64,000 nucleotides of DNA. Source: Pseudomonadota bacterium. GTDB lineage: Bacteria; Pseudomonadota; Gammaproteobacteria; Xanthomonadales; Ahniellaceae. Shown here one piece after another: positions 54,029 to 63,819 of this stretch. How positions within the stretch are numbered: the first letter of the stretch is position 1; the number at the start of each line of letters is the position of its first letter. The notes beneath the pieces were generated by a model. That model was given only the letters and a program-made list of their open reading frames with translations. It was not told the origin of the DNA and did no database searches. The position numbers and the translations under genes were made by a program. The DNA is taken from positions 36,855-100,854 of the forward strand of contig JALHNO010000018.1 of NCBI GenBank assembly GCA_022843465.1, given 5' to 3'.

Positions 54029-54583
54029 ATGGACGGACTCTCCCACGCAGACATCGACCGGATTCTGGGCGAGCACCAGATCGGCATCAACGCATCCGAA
54101 CTCCATGGCTCGCTATGCGGGTACCTCTGCGCCGGTGGCGCTGCCGGCACTGATGCCTGGTGTGAGGCGCTGGCGCTGGAGGCCTTGCAGGACGTCATCA
54201 GTGACGATGCCGGCGCGCGCAGCCAATTCGGAAAGTTCTTTGATCTAGCGCGCTCTCAGCTGATGGATCCGCAGCTGATCTTCGAACCGCTGCTCCCCGC
54301 AGATGATGATCGCGTGATGGCCCGTGCCAACGCACTGGTGGAGTGGTGCCGCGGGTTCGTCGGCGGGCTGGGACTTGCTGGCAACGATGCCGCCGAAGAG
54401 CTCTCCGACAATGCCCGCGAGGTGCTTGCCGATCTCTCGCGGATTGCCGCCAGTGATCTGGAGTCCGGTGACAACGATGATGACGAGAACGATTTTACGG
54501 AAGTATTCGAATATGTCCGCGTCGGTGTGATGCTGCTGCAATCCGAACTCACCGATGTCTCGCCCGGAACCACCCGCCATTGA
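54029..54583 (+). CDS. ygfB: UPF0149 family protein (YgfB/YecA-like)
   Basis: This 184-residue protein matches UPF0149: L-H-G-S-L-C-G-Y-L-C-A-G-G near the N-terminus and E-W-C-R-G-F-V-G-G-L-G-L-A in the middle, ending in an acidic region with D-D-D-E-N-D-F-T-E. It lies immediately upstream of pepP, the same order as in other gammaproteobacteria. The ATG at 54029 is chosen; the ORF extends further upstream without family similarity. Confidence 0.92.
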   Translation: MDGLSHADIDRILGEHQIGINASELHGSLCGYLCAGGAAGTDAWCEALALEALQDVISDDAGARSQFGKFFDLARSQLMDPQLIFEPLLPADDDRVMARANALVEWCRGFVGGLGLAGNDAAEELSDNAREVLADLSRIAASDLESGDNDDDENDFTEVFEYVRVGVMLLQSELTDVSPGTTRH

Positions 54584-55971
54584 ACGCCGCCATCAAAACC
54601 AGCGAATACGCCAAGCGCAGGCGCCAGCTGATGCGGATGATCGGTCGCGAGGCGATCGCCATCATACCGGCAGCACCCGAGCGAATCCGCAGCAATGATG
54701 CACACTACCCTTATCGTCAGGACAGCGATTTCCACTATCTCAGCGGGTTTGGCGAAGCCGACGCCGTGCTGGCGCTGATTCCGGGCCGACAGCATGGCGA
54801 GGTCGTGCTGTTCTGCCGTGAACGCGATCCCGAGCGTGAGCGCTGGGACGGGCCGCGCCTGGGCACCGACGCAGCGCCGGCCACGCTCGCCATCGACGAT
54901 GCGTTTCCGATCAGCGATATCGACGACATCCTGCCGGGCATGATCGAGGGACGCGAGCGCGTCTACTACCATTTCGGCCGCGATCCCGACTTTGATCTCA
55001 AGCTGATGGGCTGGGTCAATCGCGTGCGCGCGATGGTCAAGCAGGGGGCGCGCCCGCCGCACGAATTCGTCGCACTCGGCCACCTGCTGCACGATCTGCG
55101 CCTGTACAAATCACCTGCTGAAATCAAGTTGATGAAGCGCGCCGCCGAGATCGCCGCCGAGGCCCACCTGCGGGCCATGCGGGCCACCCGGCCGGGCCTG
55201 ACCGAGACCGCGATCGAAGCCGAACTCCAGCACACTTTCCGGCGCCATCAGGCGGTCGCATCCTACGAGCCAATCGTGGGCGGCGGCAGCAATGCCTGTG
55301 TGCTGCACTACCGCGCCAACAATGCCGTCCTCAGGGATGGCGATCTATTGCTGGTCGATGCTGGCGCCGAGTACCAGTGCTACGCGTCCGACATCACCCG
55401 CACCTGGCCGATCAACGGGCGCTATTCCCCCGAGCAGCGTGCGCTGTATGACGTCGTGCTCGCTGCGCAACTGGCTGCCATCGAGAAGGCGCGCGCCGGC
55501 GTGCCGTTTCTCGCCATGCACGAAGCCGCGGTTCGGGTACTGACCCGTGGCCTGTGCCGGCTGGGTCTGCTCAAGGGCAGCCCGGAAAGCAATATCAAGA
55601 TTGGCGATTACCGTCGCTTCTACATGCACAAGACCGGGCACTGGCTGGGTCTGGATGTGCATGATGTCGGCGACTATCGGGTTGGCGAGGATTCGCGCGA
55701 GCTCGAGGCCGGCATGGTGTTGACGGTCGAGCCTGGCCTCTATGTGTCAGCTGACGAGAAGACCGTCGAAAAGCGCTGGCGCGGCATCGGTATCCGGATC
55801 GAAGACGACGTCCTGGTGACGCGGGGCGATCCGATCGTGCTGACCGCAGGCGTCACCAAGGATCCCGACGAGATCGAGGCGCTGATGCGCGGCGACGCGG
55901 CATCCATGGCCACGGTGGTGGTACCCCCGGCGCGCGCGAAACGGCAGCCGGCGCCGACAACGCCTGACTAG
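54580..55971 (+). CDS. pepP: Xaa-Pro aminopeptidase P
   Basis: This 463-residue metallopeptidase removes N-terminal residues preceding proline. The pita-bread fold metal ligands are visible: L-L-V-D-A-G-A-E-Y and Y-A-S-D-I-T-R-T-W (Asp pair), H-K-T-G-H-W-L-G-L-D-V-H-D (His), T-V-E-P-G-L-Y (Glu) and G-I-R-I-E-D-D (Glu). The start appears to be a TTG overlapping the ygfB stop; the first ATG (54631) would remove the conserved E-Y-A-K-R-R-R-Q-L. The 3' end overlaps the convergent dehydrogenase gene by 4 bases. Confidence 0.95.
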   Translation: MNAAIKTSEYAKRRRQLMRMIGREAIAIIPAAPERIRSNDAHYPYRQDSDFHYLSGFGEADAVLALIPGRQHGEVVLFCRERDPERERWDGPRLGTDAAPATLAIDDAFPISDIDDILPGMIEGRERVYYHFGRDPDFDLKLMGWVNRVRAMVKQGARPPHEFVALGHLLHDLRLYKSPAEIKLMKRAAEIAAEAHLRAMRATRPGLTETAIEAELQHTFRRHQAVASYEPIVGGGSNACVLHYRANNAVLRDGDLLLVDAGAEYQCYASDITRTWPINGRYSPEQRALYDVVLAAQLAAIEKARAGVPFLAMHEAAVRVLTRGLCRLGLLKGSPESNIKIGDYRRFYMHKTGHWLGLDVHDVGDYRVGEDSRELEAGMVLTVEPGLYVSADEKTVEKRWRGIGIRIEDDVLVTRGDPIVLTAGVTKDPDEIEALMRGDAASMATVVVPPARAKRQPAPTTPD

Positions 55972-57800
55972 AACCATGCGTCCTGCATGCGCAGGGCGCT
56001 GTCCTCGCCCTCTGCAACCAGGTCCAGCCAACGGCCCACCTTGGTCAGCTCGCAGCGAAAGAAGTAGCGGCAGGCGCTGCGCTTGCCTGCCGCGAAATCG
56101 CGGTCCACTTCGGCACGCAGGCCGCGCGCGGCCAGCGCCTGCTGCAACCAGATCCAGGCCACGACAATGTGGCCGAATGCCAGCAGGTAACTTTGCGCAT
56201 TGGCCAGCCGGCGTTCGCCGTCGGGCTCGCCCGCCAGACTCGCATTGACCTCCAGCAGGCGCGCCAGCGCTTCGGCGAGGCGACTCGCCTGCTCAGGGCT
56301 ATCGGCATCATCGGCCGCGCCGGCCTGCGCCACGGTTGCGCCGATGCGTGCCGCCAGCAGGGCCATGGCCTTGCCCTGATGCGCCGTCAGCTTGCGCCCG
56401 ACCAGATCGAGCGCCTGAATGCCATTGGTGCCCTCGTGAATCGGATTGAGCCGGTTGTCGCGCCAGAACTGCTCGACCGGATAGTCACGCGTATAACCGG
56501 CGCCGCCGTACACCTGGATCGCAAGATCGTTGGCAGCCAGACACCACTGTGCCGGCCACGCCTTGACCACCGGCGTGAGCAACTCAAGCAACAGGCCCGC
56601 CTCGGTGCGCGCGCTTGCCTGCGGGTGACTGAGTTGATCATCGATCAGCCGCGCGCTGTACAGACCCAGGGCGAGGCCACCCTCAACATAGGCTTTCTGC
56701 GCCAGCAGCATGCGCCGCACATCGCTGTGCTGGATGATCGGCACCTGCGGGCCATGCGGGTCACGACGATCGGGTGGTCGACCCTGCGGTCGCAGGCGGG
56801 CGTAGTCGAGCGCATGCAGATAGCCGGTGTAGCCCAGCATGATGGCACCGAAGCCAACGCCGATGCGGGCCTCGTTCATCATCTGGAACATGCACTTGAG
56901 ACCCTCACCAGGGGCACCGATGCGCCAGCCGATCGCGCCCGCCGCTTGCTGCGGAAGCCAGCGGCCCTCGCCGAAATTGAGCAGGCAATTGCTGGTGCCA
57001 CGATGCCCCAGCTTGTGATTGAGACCAGCGAGGGCGATGTCATTGCGGTCGCCAATACTGCCTGCAGCGGCCGGCAGAAACTTCGGCACGATGAACAGCG
57101 AAATGCCCGCGCTGCCGGGCAGCAGCTGGCCATCCTCGCCGGGGATCTTGGCGAGCACCAGATGCACGATATTGTCACCGAGCTCGTGGTCTCCAGCGGA
57201 AATCCACATCTTGTTGCCACGCAATCGATAGCGCGCACCGAGTTCATCTTCGCCGTCCGGCTCGGCGCGCGTCCGGATGTCCCCGAGCGAGGAACCCGCC
57301 TGCGGCTCGGACAGGCACATCGTGCCATGCCAGCGCCCCTCGTATTGCGGCCTGGCAAAGGTATCGATCTGCGTCTGGCTGCCCTGCCGCGCGATCAGAT
57401 TGGCGTTCGCCATGCTCAGCAACGGATAGCTGATCGTGCCGACGTTGGCGGCCAGGAACCAGGCGAATCCAGCGCGCTCCAGCGTATAGGGCAATTGCAT
57501 GCCGCCCAGCGATTCGGGGGCGCTCATTGCGCACAACCCGGCTTCGGCGAAGCGATCAAGCGCCTGCTTGACCTCGGGAATCAGGATGACGCGCTCACCG
57601 TCGAAGTGCGGTTCGTTGTCGTCCGACTTGCGGTTATGCGGCGCGAAGTGTTCGCTGGCCAGTTGCTCGCAGAGCCGCAGCACCGCGTCAAATGTTTCGC
57701 GACTGTGCTCAGCGAACAGCTGGCGCTGACAGAGCCCATCGGTCTGCAGCCAGTCATAGAGCAGGAAGGAAATATCGCGTGCGGAAGCAATCCGGGACAT
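55968..57800 (-). CDS. Acyl-CoA dehydrogenase with long C-terminal extension
   Basis: This 610-residue flavoenzyme has the acyl-CoA dehydrogenase core (M-C-L-S-E-P-Q-A-G-S-S-L-G, W-I-S-A-G-D-H, Y-G-G-A-G-Y-T-R-D-Y-P-V-E-Q-F-W-R-D, I-H-E-G-T-N-G-I-Q-A-L-D-L) and an extra C-terminal helical domain of about 120 residues. That layout is the DmdC/AidB-like branch with an acyl-CoA dehydrogenase C-terminal domain. The natural substrate, fatty or thioether acyl-CoA, cannot be told from sequence. No companion beta-oxidation genes are nearby. Confidence 0.9.
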   Translation of the reverse strand: MSRIASARDISFLLYDWLQTDGLCQRQLFAEHSRETFDAVLRLCEQLASEHFAPHNRKSDDNEPHFDGERVILIPEVKQALDRFAEAGLCAMSAPESLGGMQLPYTLERAGFAWFLAANVGTISYPLLSMANANLIARQGSQTQIDTFARPQYEGRWHGTMCLSEPQAGSSLGDIRTRAEPDGEDELGARYRLRGNKMWISAGDHELGDNIVHLVLAKIPGEDGQLLPGSAGISLFIVPKFLPAAAGSIGDRNDIALAGLNHKLGHRGTSNCLLNFGEGRWLPQQAAGAIGWRIGAPGEGLKCMFQMMNEARIGVGFGAIMLGYTGYLHALDYARLRPQGRPPDRRDPHGPQVPIIQHSDVRRMLLAQKAYVEGGLALGLYSARLIDDQLSHPQASARTEAGLLLELLTPVVKAWPAQWCLAANDLAIQVYGGAGYTRDYPVEQFWRDNRLNPIHEGTNGIQALDLVGRKLTAHQGKAMALLAARIGATVAQAGAADDADSPEQASRLAEALARLLEVNASLAGEPDGERRLANAQSYLLAFGHIVVAWIWLQQALAARGLRAEVDRDFAAGKRSACRYFFRCELTKVGRWLDLVAEGEDSALRMQDAWF

Positions 57801-57857
57801 GAGCTACTCAGCTGTGACTGACGCCCAGCTTAGCGACCGGCCAGAGCCGCCGTGAAA

Positions 57858-58829
57858 CTAGGCTTGAATGGAGCGCGCAGCAAAAGCTGCGAGCAGTTCC
57901 TGGGCGATGCTGGCAGCGGCAAGCGCGGTGATCTCGCTGACGTCGTAGGGCGGCGACACCTCGACGACATCCATGCCGACGATATTGAGCCCGGCCAGAC
58001 CACGCACAAGCTGCAAGGCCTGCAGCGTGCTGAAGCCGGCGACAACCGGGGTGCCGGTACCGGGCGCGAACGCGGGGTCGAGGAAATCGATATCGAAACT
58101 GACATAGCAAGGCGCTGAGCCCACCCGCTGGCGGATCGCCGCGACTGCTGAATTGATGCCTTCGGCATGCAACCAGCTGGCATCACGAACCTCAAAGCCA
58201 TGCGTTTCCGGATTGTGTGTGCGCATGCCCAGTTGGATCGATCGACTGACGTCGACGATGCCCTGCCTGGCGGCATGGAAGAACATCGTGCCGTGATCGA
58301 TGCGGCCATCGCTATCGGCCCAGGTATCGGAGTGGGCATCGAAGTGGATCAGCGCCAAAGGTCCATGCCGACCCTGCAGGGCACGCAGGATCGGGTAACT
58401 GACGAAGTGATCGCCGCCGAGCGCGAGCACGGCAACGCCGGCGTCTGCGAAGCGCTGGAACTCCGCCTCGATAAGCGCGGGTGCCTTGTGCGGTTCGCCC
58501 GAGTCGAACCAGACATCACCCCAGTCGATGATGTTCAGGGCCGCGCAGGGATCGACCTGCCAAGCATACGGCGGGGCCCAGGCCAAGGACGCCGAAGCCG
58601 CGCGGATCGCCCGCGGTCCAAGCCGTGTCCCAGGTCGGTTGGTGGTCGCCAGATCGAACGGCACGCCGACGACGGCCAGGTCGACGCCCGCCAGCTCCTT
58701 GCTGTAGCGCCGTCGCAGGAAACTGAGCGCACCTGAGTAGGTCGGCTCAGCCTGCGTGCCATAGGGACTGCTGCGGGTGAACGCCAGATCCGTGCGCGAC
58801 GCTGGCGGCTTGCGCTGATCAATCGACAT
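57858..58829 (-). CDS. Agmatinase family ureohydrolase
   Basis: This 323-residue manganese enzyme has the ureohydrolase metal motifs G-G-D-H, I-H-F-D-A-H-S-D-T and S-F-D-I-D-F-L-D-P-A-F-A-P-G. It should split agmatine to putrescine and urea, or act on guanidinobutyrate; length and the G-G-D-H-F-V-S-Y-P-I loop favour agmatinase. Neighbours make amine catabolism likely. The ATG at 58829 is preceded by a good ribosome site (GGAG). Confidence 0.9.
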   Translation of the reverse strand: MSIDQRKPPASRTDLAFTRSSPYGTQAEPTYSGALSFLRRRYSKELAGVDLAVVGVPFDLATTNRPGTRLGPRAIRAASASLAWAPPYAWQVDPCAALNIIDWGDVWFDSGEPHKAPALIEAEFQRFADAGVAVLALGGDHFVSYPILRALQGRHGPLALIHFDAHSDTWADSDGRIDHGTMFFHAARQGIVDVSRSIQLGMRTHNPETHGFEVRDASWLHAEGINSAVAAIRQRVGSAPCYVSFDIDFLDPAFAPGTGTPVVAGFSTLQALQLVRGLAGLNIVGMDVVEVSPPYDVSEITALAAASIAQELLAAFAARSIQA

Positions 58830-58911
58830 CGCAATCTCCGACGTGTGCAGGCTGGCATGGCGGGACCCCAGCGTCAGCGGCAAGGGGCGCGGTCACCGCG
58901 ATGATCCGGAC

Positions 58912-60027
58912 TCAGCCCAGCGCCACGGCCGCCGCCACGTACTGATAGCCCAGATCGCGTGCCACAGCCTCATAGGTCACCTGGCCGGCATGCACGTTCA
59001 GTCCATTGAGCAGATGCGGATCGTCCAGCATCGCCTGGCGGGCACCCTTGTTTGCCAGCTGCAGTGCGAACGGAAGCGTTGCATTGGTCAGCGCGAAGGT
59101 CGAGGTCCGTGCCACACCACCGGGCATATTGGCAACGCAGTAGTGAATGACGCCGTCGACCTCATAGGTCGGGTTCTGGTGTGTGGTGGCCTTGCTGGTT
59201 TCGAAGCAGCCACCCTGATCGATCGCCACGTCCACCAGAACCGAGCCCGGTCGCATCAGACTCAGCTGCGCACGCGACACCAGCTTGGGTGCCGCTGCGC
59301 CCGGAATCAGCACGGCGCCAATCACCAGATCGGTATCCGGCAGCCGCTCTTCGATCGCATCATGCGTCGAGTAAATGGTGGTAAGGCGATCACCATAGAG
59401 TTCGTCGAGATACTTGAGCCGATTCAGCGAGCGATCCAGGATCGTCACATGCGCATTCATGCCCATCGCCATGCGCGCGGCATTGATACCGACCACTCCG
59501 CCGCCGATCACCAGCACCTCGGCAGGCTTGACGCCGGGAACCCCACCGAGCAGAACACCCGAGCCACCCTGAGCCTTCTCGAGTGCGTGCGCCCCGGCCT
59601 GGATCGACATCCGGCCAGCGACTTCGCTCATCGGTGCAAGCAGAGGCAGACCGCCTGCGCGGTCGGTCACGGTTTCGTAGGCGATGGCGGTACATCCGGA
59701 TTTGACCAGGGCCGCGGTCTGTGCCGGGTCCGGTGCCAGATGCAAATAGGTGTAGAGCACTTGGCCAGGACGCAGCATCGCGCACTCGGCCGGCTGCGGC
59801 TCTTTGACCTTGATGATCATGTCGGCGCGGGCAAAAATCTCCTCTGCGCTATGGACGATTTCGGCACCTGCCTTCAGGTACAGATCGTCGCCCAGACCAA
59901 TGGACTTGCCGCCGTCGTGCTGCACCATCACCTGGTGGCCATTCGCAATCAATTCGCGCGCACCGGAAGGCGTCAACCCGATCCGGTATTCGTGGTTCTT
60001 GATTTCCTTGGGGACGCCGATAAGCAT
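58912..60027 (-). CDS. ald: Alanine dehydrogenase
   Basis: This 371-residue enzyme converts alanine to pyruvate and ammonium with NAD. Motifs include [39 protein letters not shown] for NAD, and [15 protein letters not shown]. In this locus it can recycle the alanine formed by the pyruvate-dependent aminotransferase encoded upstream on the same strand. The 129-bp gap before it could carry its own promoter. Confidence 0.96.
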   Translation of the reverse strand: MLIGVPKEIKNHEYRIGLTPSGARELIANGHQVMVQHDGGKSIGLGDDLYLKAGAEIVHSAEEIFARADMIIKVKEPQPAECAMLRPGQVLYTYLHLAPDPAQTAALVKSGCTAIAYETVTDRAGGLPLLAPMSEVAGRMSIQAGAHALEKAQGGSGVLLGGVPGVKPAEVLVIGGGVVGINAARMAMGMNAHVTILDRSLNRLKYLDELYGDRLTTIYSTHDAIEERLPDTDLVIGAVLIPGAAAPKLVSRAQLSLMRPGSVLVDVAIDQGGCFETSKATTHQNPTYEVDGVIHYCVANMPGGVARTSTFALTNATLPFALQLANKGARQAMLDDPHLLNGLNVHAGQVTYEAVARDLGYQYVAAAVALG

Positions 60028-60156
60028 GAGGTTTGCCCTCCCGGGGCTGACGCAGTGTGTTGGTTGGTGGCCGGAGCATCCGACCGTCGATACTGGACCT
60101 GCGGTCAGCGCCCCATCGATCGATCGGGCCCTGCGCGCGGGCGGGCGGCCATAGTA

Positions 60157-61533
60157 CTAAGGAGTTTCGCGGATCGCCTCGGCAATCCGCGCGAAAAGTT
60201 CGTCGATATGCGACTTCTCGATGATCAGCGGCGGTGACAGCGCAATCACGTCTCCGGTCACCCGGACCAGTACGTTCTTGTCGAAGAAGCATCGGGTAAA
60301 CACCTCATAGGCGCGCGCGCCAACTGCTCCTGGCCGGGATGACAGCTCGATCGCTCCGATCAGGCCAAAATTCCTTATATCGATCACATTGGGCAGGTCT
60401 TTCAAAGCGTGAATCGCAGCTTCCCAGTAGGCGCCCAGTTCGATTGCCTTCTCGAAGAGATTTTCTTCGCGATAGATGTCGAGCGTTGCAATCGCGGCGG
60501 CACAGGCCACCGGATGTCCCGAGTAGGTGTAGCCGTGGAAGAGTTCGATCGCGCCCGGCGGGCCCTTCATGAAGGTGTCGTGGATCGCCGTCGAGGCGAA
60601 TACTGCGCCCATCGGGATGCTGCCATTGGTCAGGCCCTTGGCCGTGGTGATCAGGTCCGGCGTGACACCAAAGCGTTGCGCTGCAAACGCCTTGCCCACG
60701 CGACCGAAACCGGTGATCACCTCGTCGAAGATCAACAGGATGCCATGCTTGTCGCAGATCTCACGCAGGCGCTTCAGATAGCCGTCTGGCGGCAGGACAA
60801 CGCCGGCGGACCCCGCGATCGGCTCGACAATCACCGCGGCAATCGTGCTGGCATCGTGCAACAGCACCAGGCGCTCAAGATCTTCGGCCAGCTCCAGGCC
60901 GTGTTGCGGCAATCCGCGACTGAAGGCATTGCGTTGCAGATCGAGTGTGTGACGGAGATGGTCGACACCAGGCAATTGGGTGGCGAAGAACTTCTTGTTG
61001 TTGGGCAGGCCACCGACCGCCATGCCGCCGAAACCGACGCCGTGATAGCCCTTCTCGCGACCGATCAGACGTGTTCGTCCACCCTCGCCGCGGACCCGAT
61101 GATAGGCCAGGGCAATTTTGAGCGCGGTGTCCACCGACTCGGAGCCAGAGTTGGTAAAGAACACGTGCTTGAGCGGATCGGGCGCCAGTTCGGCGAGCCG
61201 TTCCGCCAGTAAGAAAGGCAGCGGATGTCCCATCTGGAAGGTGGGTGCAAAATCCATCGTGCGAATCTGCTGGCTTACGGCTTCGACGATACGTTCCCGG
61301 CTGTGGCCAGCGTTGCAACACCAGAGTCCACCGGTACCGTCCAGAATCTGCCGACCATCGACGGTGTGGTAGTGCATGCCTGCGGCGCTGGCGAGCATTC
61401 TCGCCTGTTGCTTGAACTGGCGATTGGCGGTGAACGGCATCCAGAACGCATCGAGCTGGCCCGGATCACGGGTGGCAAGGTCGTGATAGTGATCGGCCAG
61501 AGTGCTTCCAACGGCGGCTTTCGTCTCGCTCAT
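60157..61533 (-). CDS. Omega-amino acid/beta-alanine:pyruvate aminotransferase (class III)
   Basis: This 458-residue PLP enzyme has the BauA-type N-terminus (A-F-W-M-P-F-T-A-N-R-Q-F-K) and D-G-T-G-G-L-W-C-C-N-A-G-H-S. The PLP lysine is K299 in I-T-T-A-K-G-L-T, with F-T-N-S-G-S-E-S and D-E-V-I-T-G-F-G-R-V-G-K completing the site. It moves the amino group of beta-alanine or another omega-amine to pyruvate, giving alanine, which the neighbouring alanine dehydrogenase returns to pyruvate. It is divergent from the cupin regulator gene. Confidence 0.92.
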   Translation of the reverse strand: MSETKAAVGSTLADHYHDLATRDPGQLDAFWMPFTANRQFKQQARMLASAAGMHYHTVDGRQILDGTGGLWCCNAGHSRERIVEAVSQQIRTMDFAPTFQMGHPLPFLLAERLAELAPDPLKHVFFTNSGSESVDTALKIALAYHRVRGEGGRTRLIGREKGYHGVGFGGMAVGGLPNNKKFFATQLPGVDHLRHTLDLQRNAFSRGLPQHGLELAEDLERLVLLHDASTIAAVIVEPIAGSAGVVLPPDGYLKRLREICDKHGILLIFDEVITGFGRVGKAFAAQRFGVTPDLITTAKGLTNGSIPMGAVFASTAIHDTFMKGPPGAIELFHGYTYSGHPVACAAAIATLDIYREENLFEKAIELGAYWEAAIHALKDLPNVIDIRNFGLIGAIELSSRPGAVGARAYEVFTRCFFDKNVLVRVTGDVIALSPPLIIEKSHIDELFARIAEAIRETP

Positions 61534-61571
61534 GACCTGCTCTGCAATGGTTTTGCCGGCACGCTATCAGT

Positions 61572-61590
61572 GTTGAAAAAACTTTACAAC
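61572..61590. promoter_or_regulatory. Candidate operator dyad in the divergent aminotransferase/regulator spacer
   Basis: GTTG at 61572-61575 and CAAC at 61587-61590 flank an AT-rich core in the 135-bp divergent spacer. The half-sites are short, so this is only a candidate site for the adjacent XRE-cupin regulator. Confidence 0.3.
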
Positions 61591-61612
61591 TTTCGTCTGG
61601 ATCGGCGAAAAA

Positions 61613-61640
61613 TTGACCGGGATTCAAGCAAGTGTTTAAT
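61613..61640 (+). promoter_or_regulatory. Sigma70-like promoter for the cupin regulator
   Basis: TTGACC (61613-61618), 16-bp spacing and TTTAAT (61635-61640) form a good sigma70 promoter that would start transcription about 20-25 bp before the regulator ATG. It lies in the divergent spacer, so the regulator could control both directions. Confidence 0.6.
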
Positions 61641-61668
61641 ATTCAGCATCAAGGTAAGGCGCAGCTCA

Positions 61669-62217
61669 ATGGATATTGGCATCCGCCTGCAGACAGTACG
61701 CAAGAGCAAGGGCCTCAGTCAGCGCGAGTTGGCCAAGCGGGTCAGCGTGACCAACAGCACGATCTCCCTGATTGAGCAGAACAAGGTCAGCCCATCGATC
61801 AGTTCGCTGAAGAAGGTGCTCGACGGCATTCCCATTTCTCTCGCTGATTTTTTTACACTTGATCTCCCGATCGCTGACCAGGTCGGACCGTTCTTTGCGC
61901 CAGAACAGCAGCCCGATCTGGGCACCACCGGTATCCGCTATTTTCTCGTGGGCCGCGGACTGGCCAATCGCCAGATGTGCATACTGCGCGAAGTCATGCC
62001 CGCGGGCAGTGATACTGGCGATGGCATGCTGTCACACGAGGGCGAAGAAGGTGGCGTGGTCGTCAGTGGCGAAGTCGAAATCACCGTCGGTGAGCACGTA
62101 AGGATTCTGGGGCCCGGCGAGGCCTATTATTTCGACAGTCGACAACCACACCGTTTTCGCAACATAGGCGCGTGCGACGCCGTTCTGGTGAGCGCAAGTA
62201 CACCACCGACGTTCTGA
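61669..62217 (+). CDS. XRE-family regulator with C-terminal cupin (PuuR-like)
   Basis: This 182-residue protein has an N-terminal helix-turn-helix (G-L-S-Q-R-E-L-A-K-R-V...T-I-S-L-I-E-Q-N) and a C-terminal cupin (H-E-G-E-E-G-G-V-V, G-P-G-E-A-Y-Y-F-D, H-R-F-R-N). This pairing is typical of PuuR-type regulators of polyamine or amine catabolism, with the cupin binding the inducer. It sits between the aminotransferase and aldehyde dehydrogenase genes, which suits local control. The start at 61669 follows the promoter at 61613-61640; the longer ORF is antisense to the aminotransferase. Confidence 0.92.
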   Translation: MDIGIRLQTVRKSKGLSQRELAKRVSVTNSTISLIEQNKVSPSISSLKKVLDGIPISLADFFTLDLPIADQVGPFFAPEQQPDLGTTGIRYFLVGRGLANRQMCILREVMPAGSDTGDGMLSHEGEEGGVVVSGEVEITVGEHVRILGPGEAYYFDSRQPHRFRNIGACDAVLVSASTPPTF

Positions 62218-62268
62218 CCCCCGGCCAACACCCGCTGCGCGCTACATCCCACACACTGAGGTAAACGC

Positions 62269-63771
62269 ATGAAGAACTCGATGACACGGGCGGACTGGCA
62301 GGCCAGGGCCGATCGGCTGGCGATCCGAACCCAGGCCTTCATCGATGGCCGCTATGTCGATGCAATCGATGGCAGACAATTTGATTGCATCAGCCCGATT
62401 GACGGTCGTGTTCTGGGCAAGGTCGCCGAGTGCGGCGAGGCCGATGTAGATCTCGCGGTCCGCGTAGCCCGGCGTGTCTTCGATTCTGGCGTCTGGTCTG
62501 GCAGCCGGCCAACCCACCGGAAAAAGGTCCTGTTGCGATTTGCCCAACTGCTGCAGGACCACGCCGAGGAGCTGGCGCTGCTGGAATCACTCGACATGGG
62601 CAAGCCGATCGGCGACGCACTGGGCGTGGATCTGTCGGCGAGCGTGCGCTGCATGAGCTGGACCGCAGAGGCGATTGACAAGGTGTACGGTGAAGTCGCC
62701 GCGACCGGCAGCGACGAACTCGGCCTGGTAACCCGTGAACCACTGGGCGTCATTGCCGCCATTGTGCCGTGGAATTTTCCGCTGCTGATGGCCTGCTGGA
62801 AAATTGCTCCGGCCCTTGCCTGTGGCAATTCCGTCATCCTCAAACCTTCGGAAAAATCCCCGCTGTCGGCCATCCGGATTGCGGAACTCGCGATCGAGGC
62901 CGGAATTCCCGCTGGCGTGTTCAATGTGCTGCCTGGCTTTGGAAAATCCGCCGGCGAACCGCTCGCCCTGCATATGGATGTCGATGGTCTGGTCTTCACC
63001 GGCTCCACGGCCGTCGGCAAGTTGCTGCTGCAATGCGCCGGCCGTTCGAATCTCAAGCGCGCCTACATGGAATGCGGCGGCAAGAGCCCCAATATCGTAT
63101 TCGCCGACGCGCCCGATCTGGCCGCCGCGGCATCAGCAGCTGCGTCCGGCATTTTTTACAATCAGGGCGAAGTCTGCACGGCTGCTTCGCGGCTTTTGGT
63201 CGAACGCTCCATCAAGGATGAATTCGTGGCACGGGTCATCGAAGCCGGGCGGGCCATGCAGCCGGCGCATCCGTTCGAACCGTCTGCCGCCATGGGAGCG
63301 ATGGTCGATCAAGCCCAGATGCAGCGGGTTCTGGAGTTCGTCGAGCAGGGCAAGGCCGAAGGTGCCGAACTGAAACTGGGCGGCAACCAGGCTTTGAAGG
63401 ACAGCGGCGGCTGCTACATCGAACCCACCATCTTCGACCATGTCGACAGGCAAATGAGCATCGCCCGCGAGGAGATTTTTGGACCGGTGCTGTCCGTGAT
63501 CGCATTCGATCACGAAGAGGAAGCACTGGCGATCGCCAACGACAGCCAATACGGTCTTGCCGCCGGACTCTGGACCCGCGATCTGAGCCGAGCCCACCGT
63601 GTCGCCCGCAAGCTGCGCGCTGGAAGCGTCTGGGTGAACTACTGGGATGGCGGCGACATGACCGCACCCTTCGGCGGATTCAAACAGTCCGGCAATGGCC
63701 GCGACAAATCCCTGCACGCGTTCGAAAAATACACCGAGGTCAAGGCAACCTGGATCAATCTGGCGACCTGA
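62269..63771 (+). CDS. NAD-dependent aldehyde dehydrogenase (PuuC-like)
   Basis: This 500-residue enzyme has the aldehyde dehydrogenase core: V-P-W-N-F-P-L-L, F-T-G-S-T-A-V-G-K, the catalytic C303 (G-E-V-C-T-A-A-S) and E-I-F-G-P-V-L-S-V. It resembles gamma-glutamyl-aminobutyraldehyde/4-aminobutyraldehyde dehydrogenases and would oxidise the semialdehyde left by transamination of an amine. A ribosome site (TGAGGTAA) precedes the start, and the gene follows the cupin regulator on the same strand. A terminator follows at 63793-63819. Confidence 0.95.
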   Translation: MKNSMTRADWQARADRLAIRTQAFIDGRYVDAIDGRQFDCISPIDGRVLGKVAECGEADVDLAVRVARRVFDSGVWSGSRPTHRKKVLLRFAQLLQDHAEELALLESLDMGKPIGDALGVDLSASVRCMSWTAEAIDKVYGEVAATGSDELGLVTREPLGVIAAIVPWNFPLLMACWKIAPALACGNSVILKPSEKSPLSAIRIAELAIEAGIPAGVFNVLPGFGKSAGEPLALHMDVDGLVFTGSTAVGKLLLQCAGRSNLKRAYMECGGKSPNIVFADAPDLAAAASAAASGIFYNQGEVCTAASRLLVERSIKDEFVARVIEAGRAMQPAHPFEPSAAMGAMVDQAQMQRVLEFVEQGKAEGAELKLGGNQALKDSGGCYIEPTIFDHVDRQMSIAREEIFGPVLSVIAFDHEEEALAIANDSQYGLAAGLWTRDLSRAHRVARKLRAGSVWVNYWDGGDMTAPFGGFKQSGNGRDKSLHAFEKYTEVKATWINLAT

Positions 63772-63792
63772 CTGGCGGCTGGGTGAGGCAAG

Positions 63793-63819
63793 ACCCCCAG
63801 CTTTGGGCTGGGGGTTTGT
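63793..63819. terminator. Rho-independent terminator after the aldehyde dehydrogenase gene
   Basis: CCCCCAGC (63794-63801), loop TTTGG, GCTGGGGG (63807-63814), followed by TTTGTT, 22 bp after the stop codon. The flanking A and T extend the stem by one pair. A near-identical copy lies at the right edge. Confidence 0.85.

Noticed and set aside
61534..61668. An E. coli PuuR-type operator
   Set aside because: No match to the known PuuR consensus was seen; only a weak GTTG/CAAC dyad is present.
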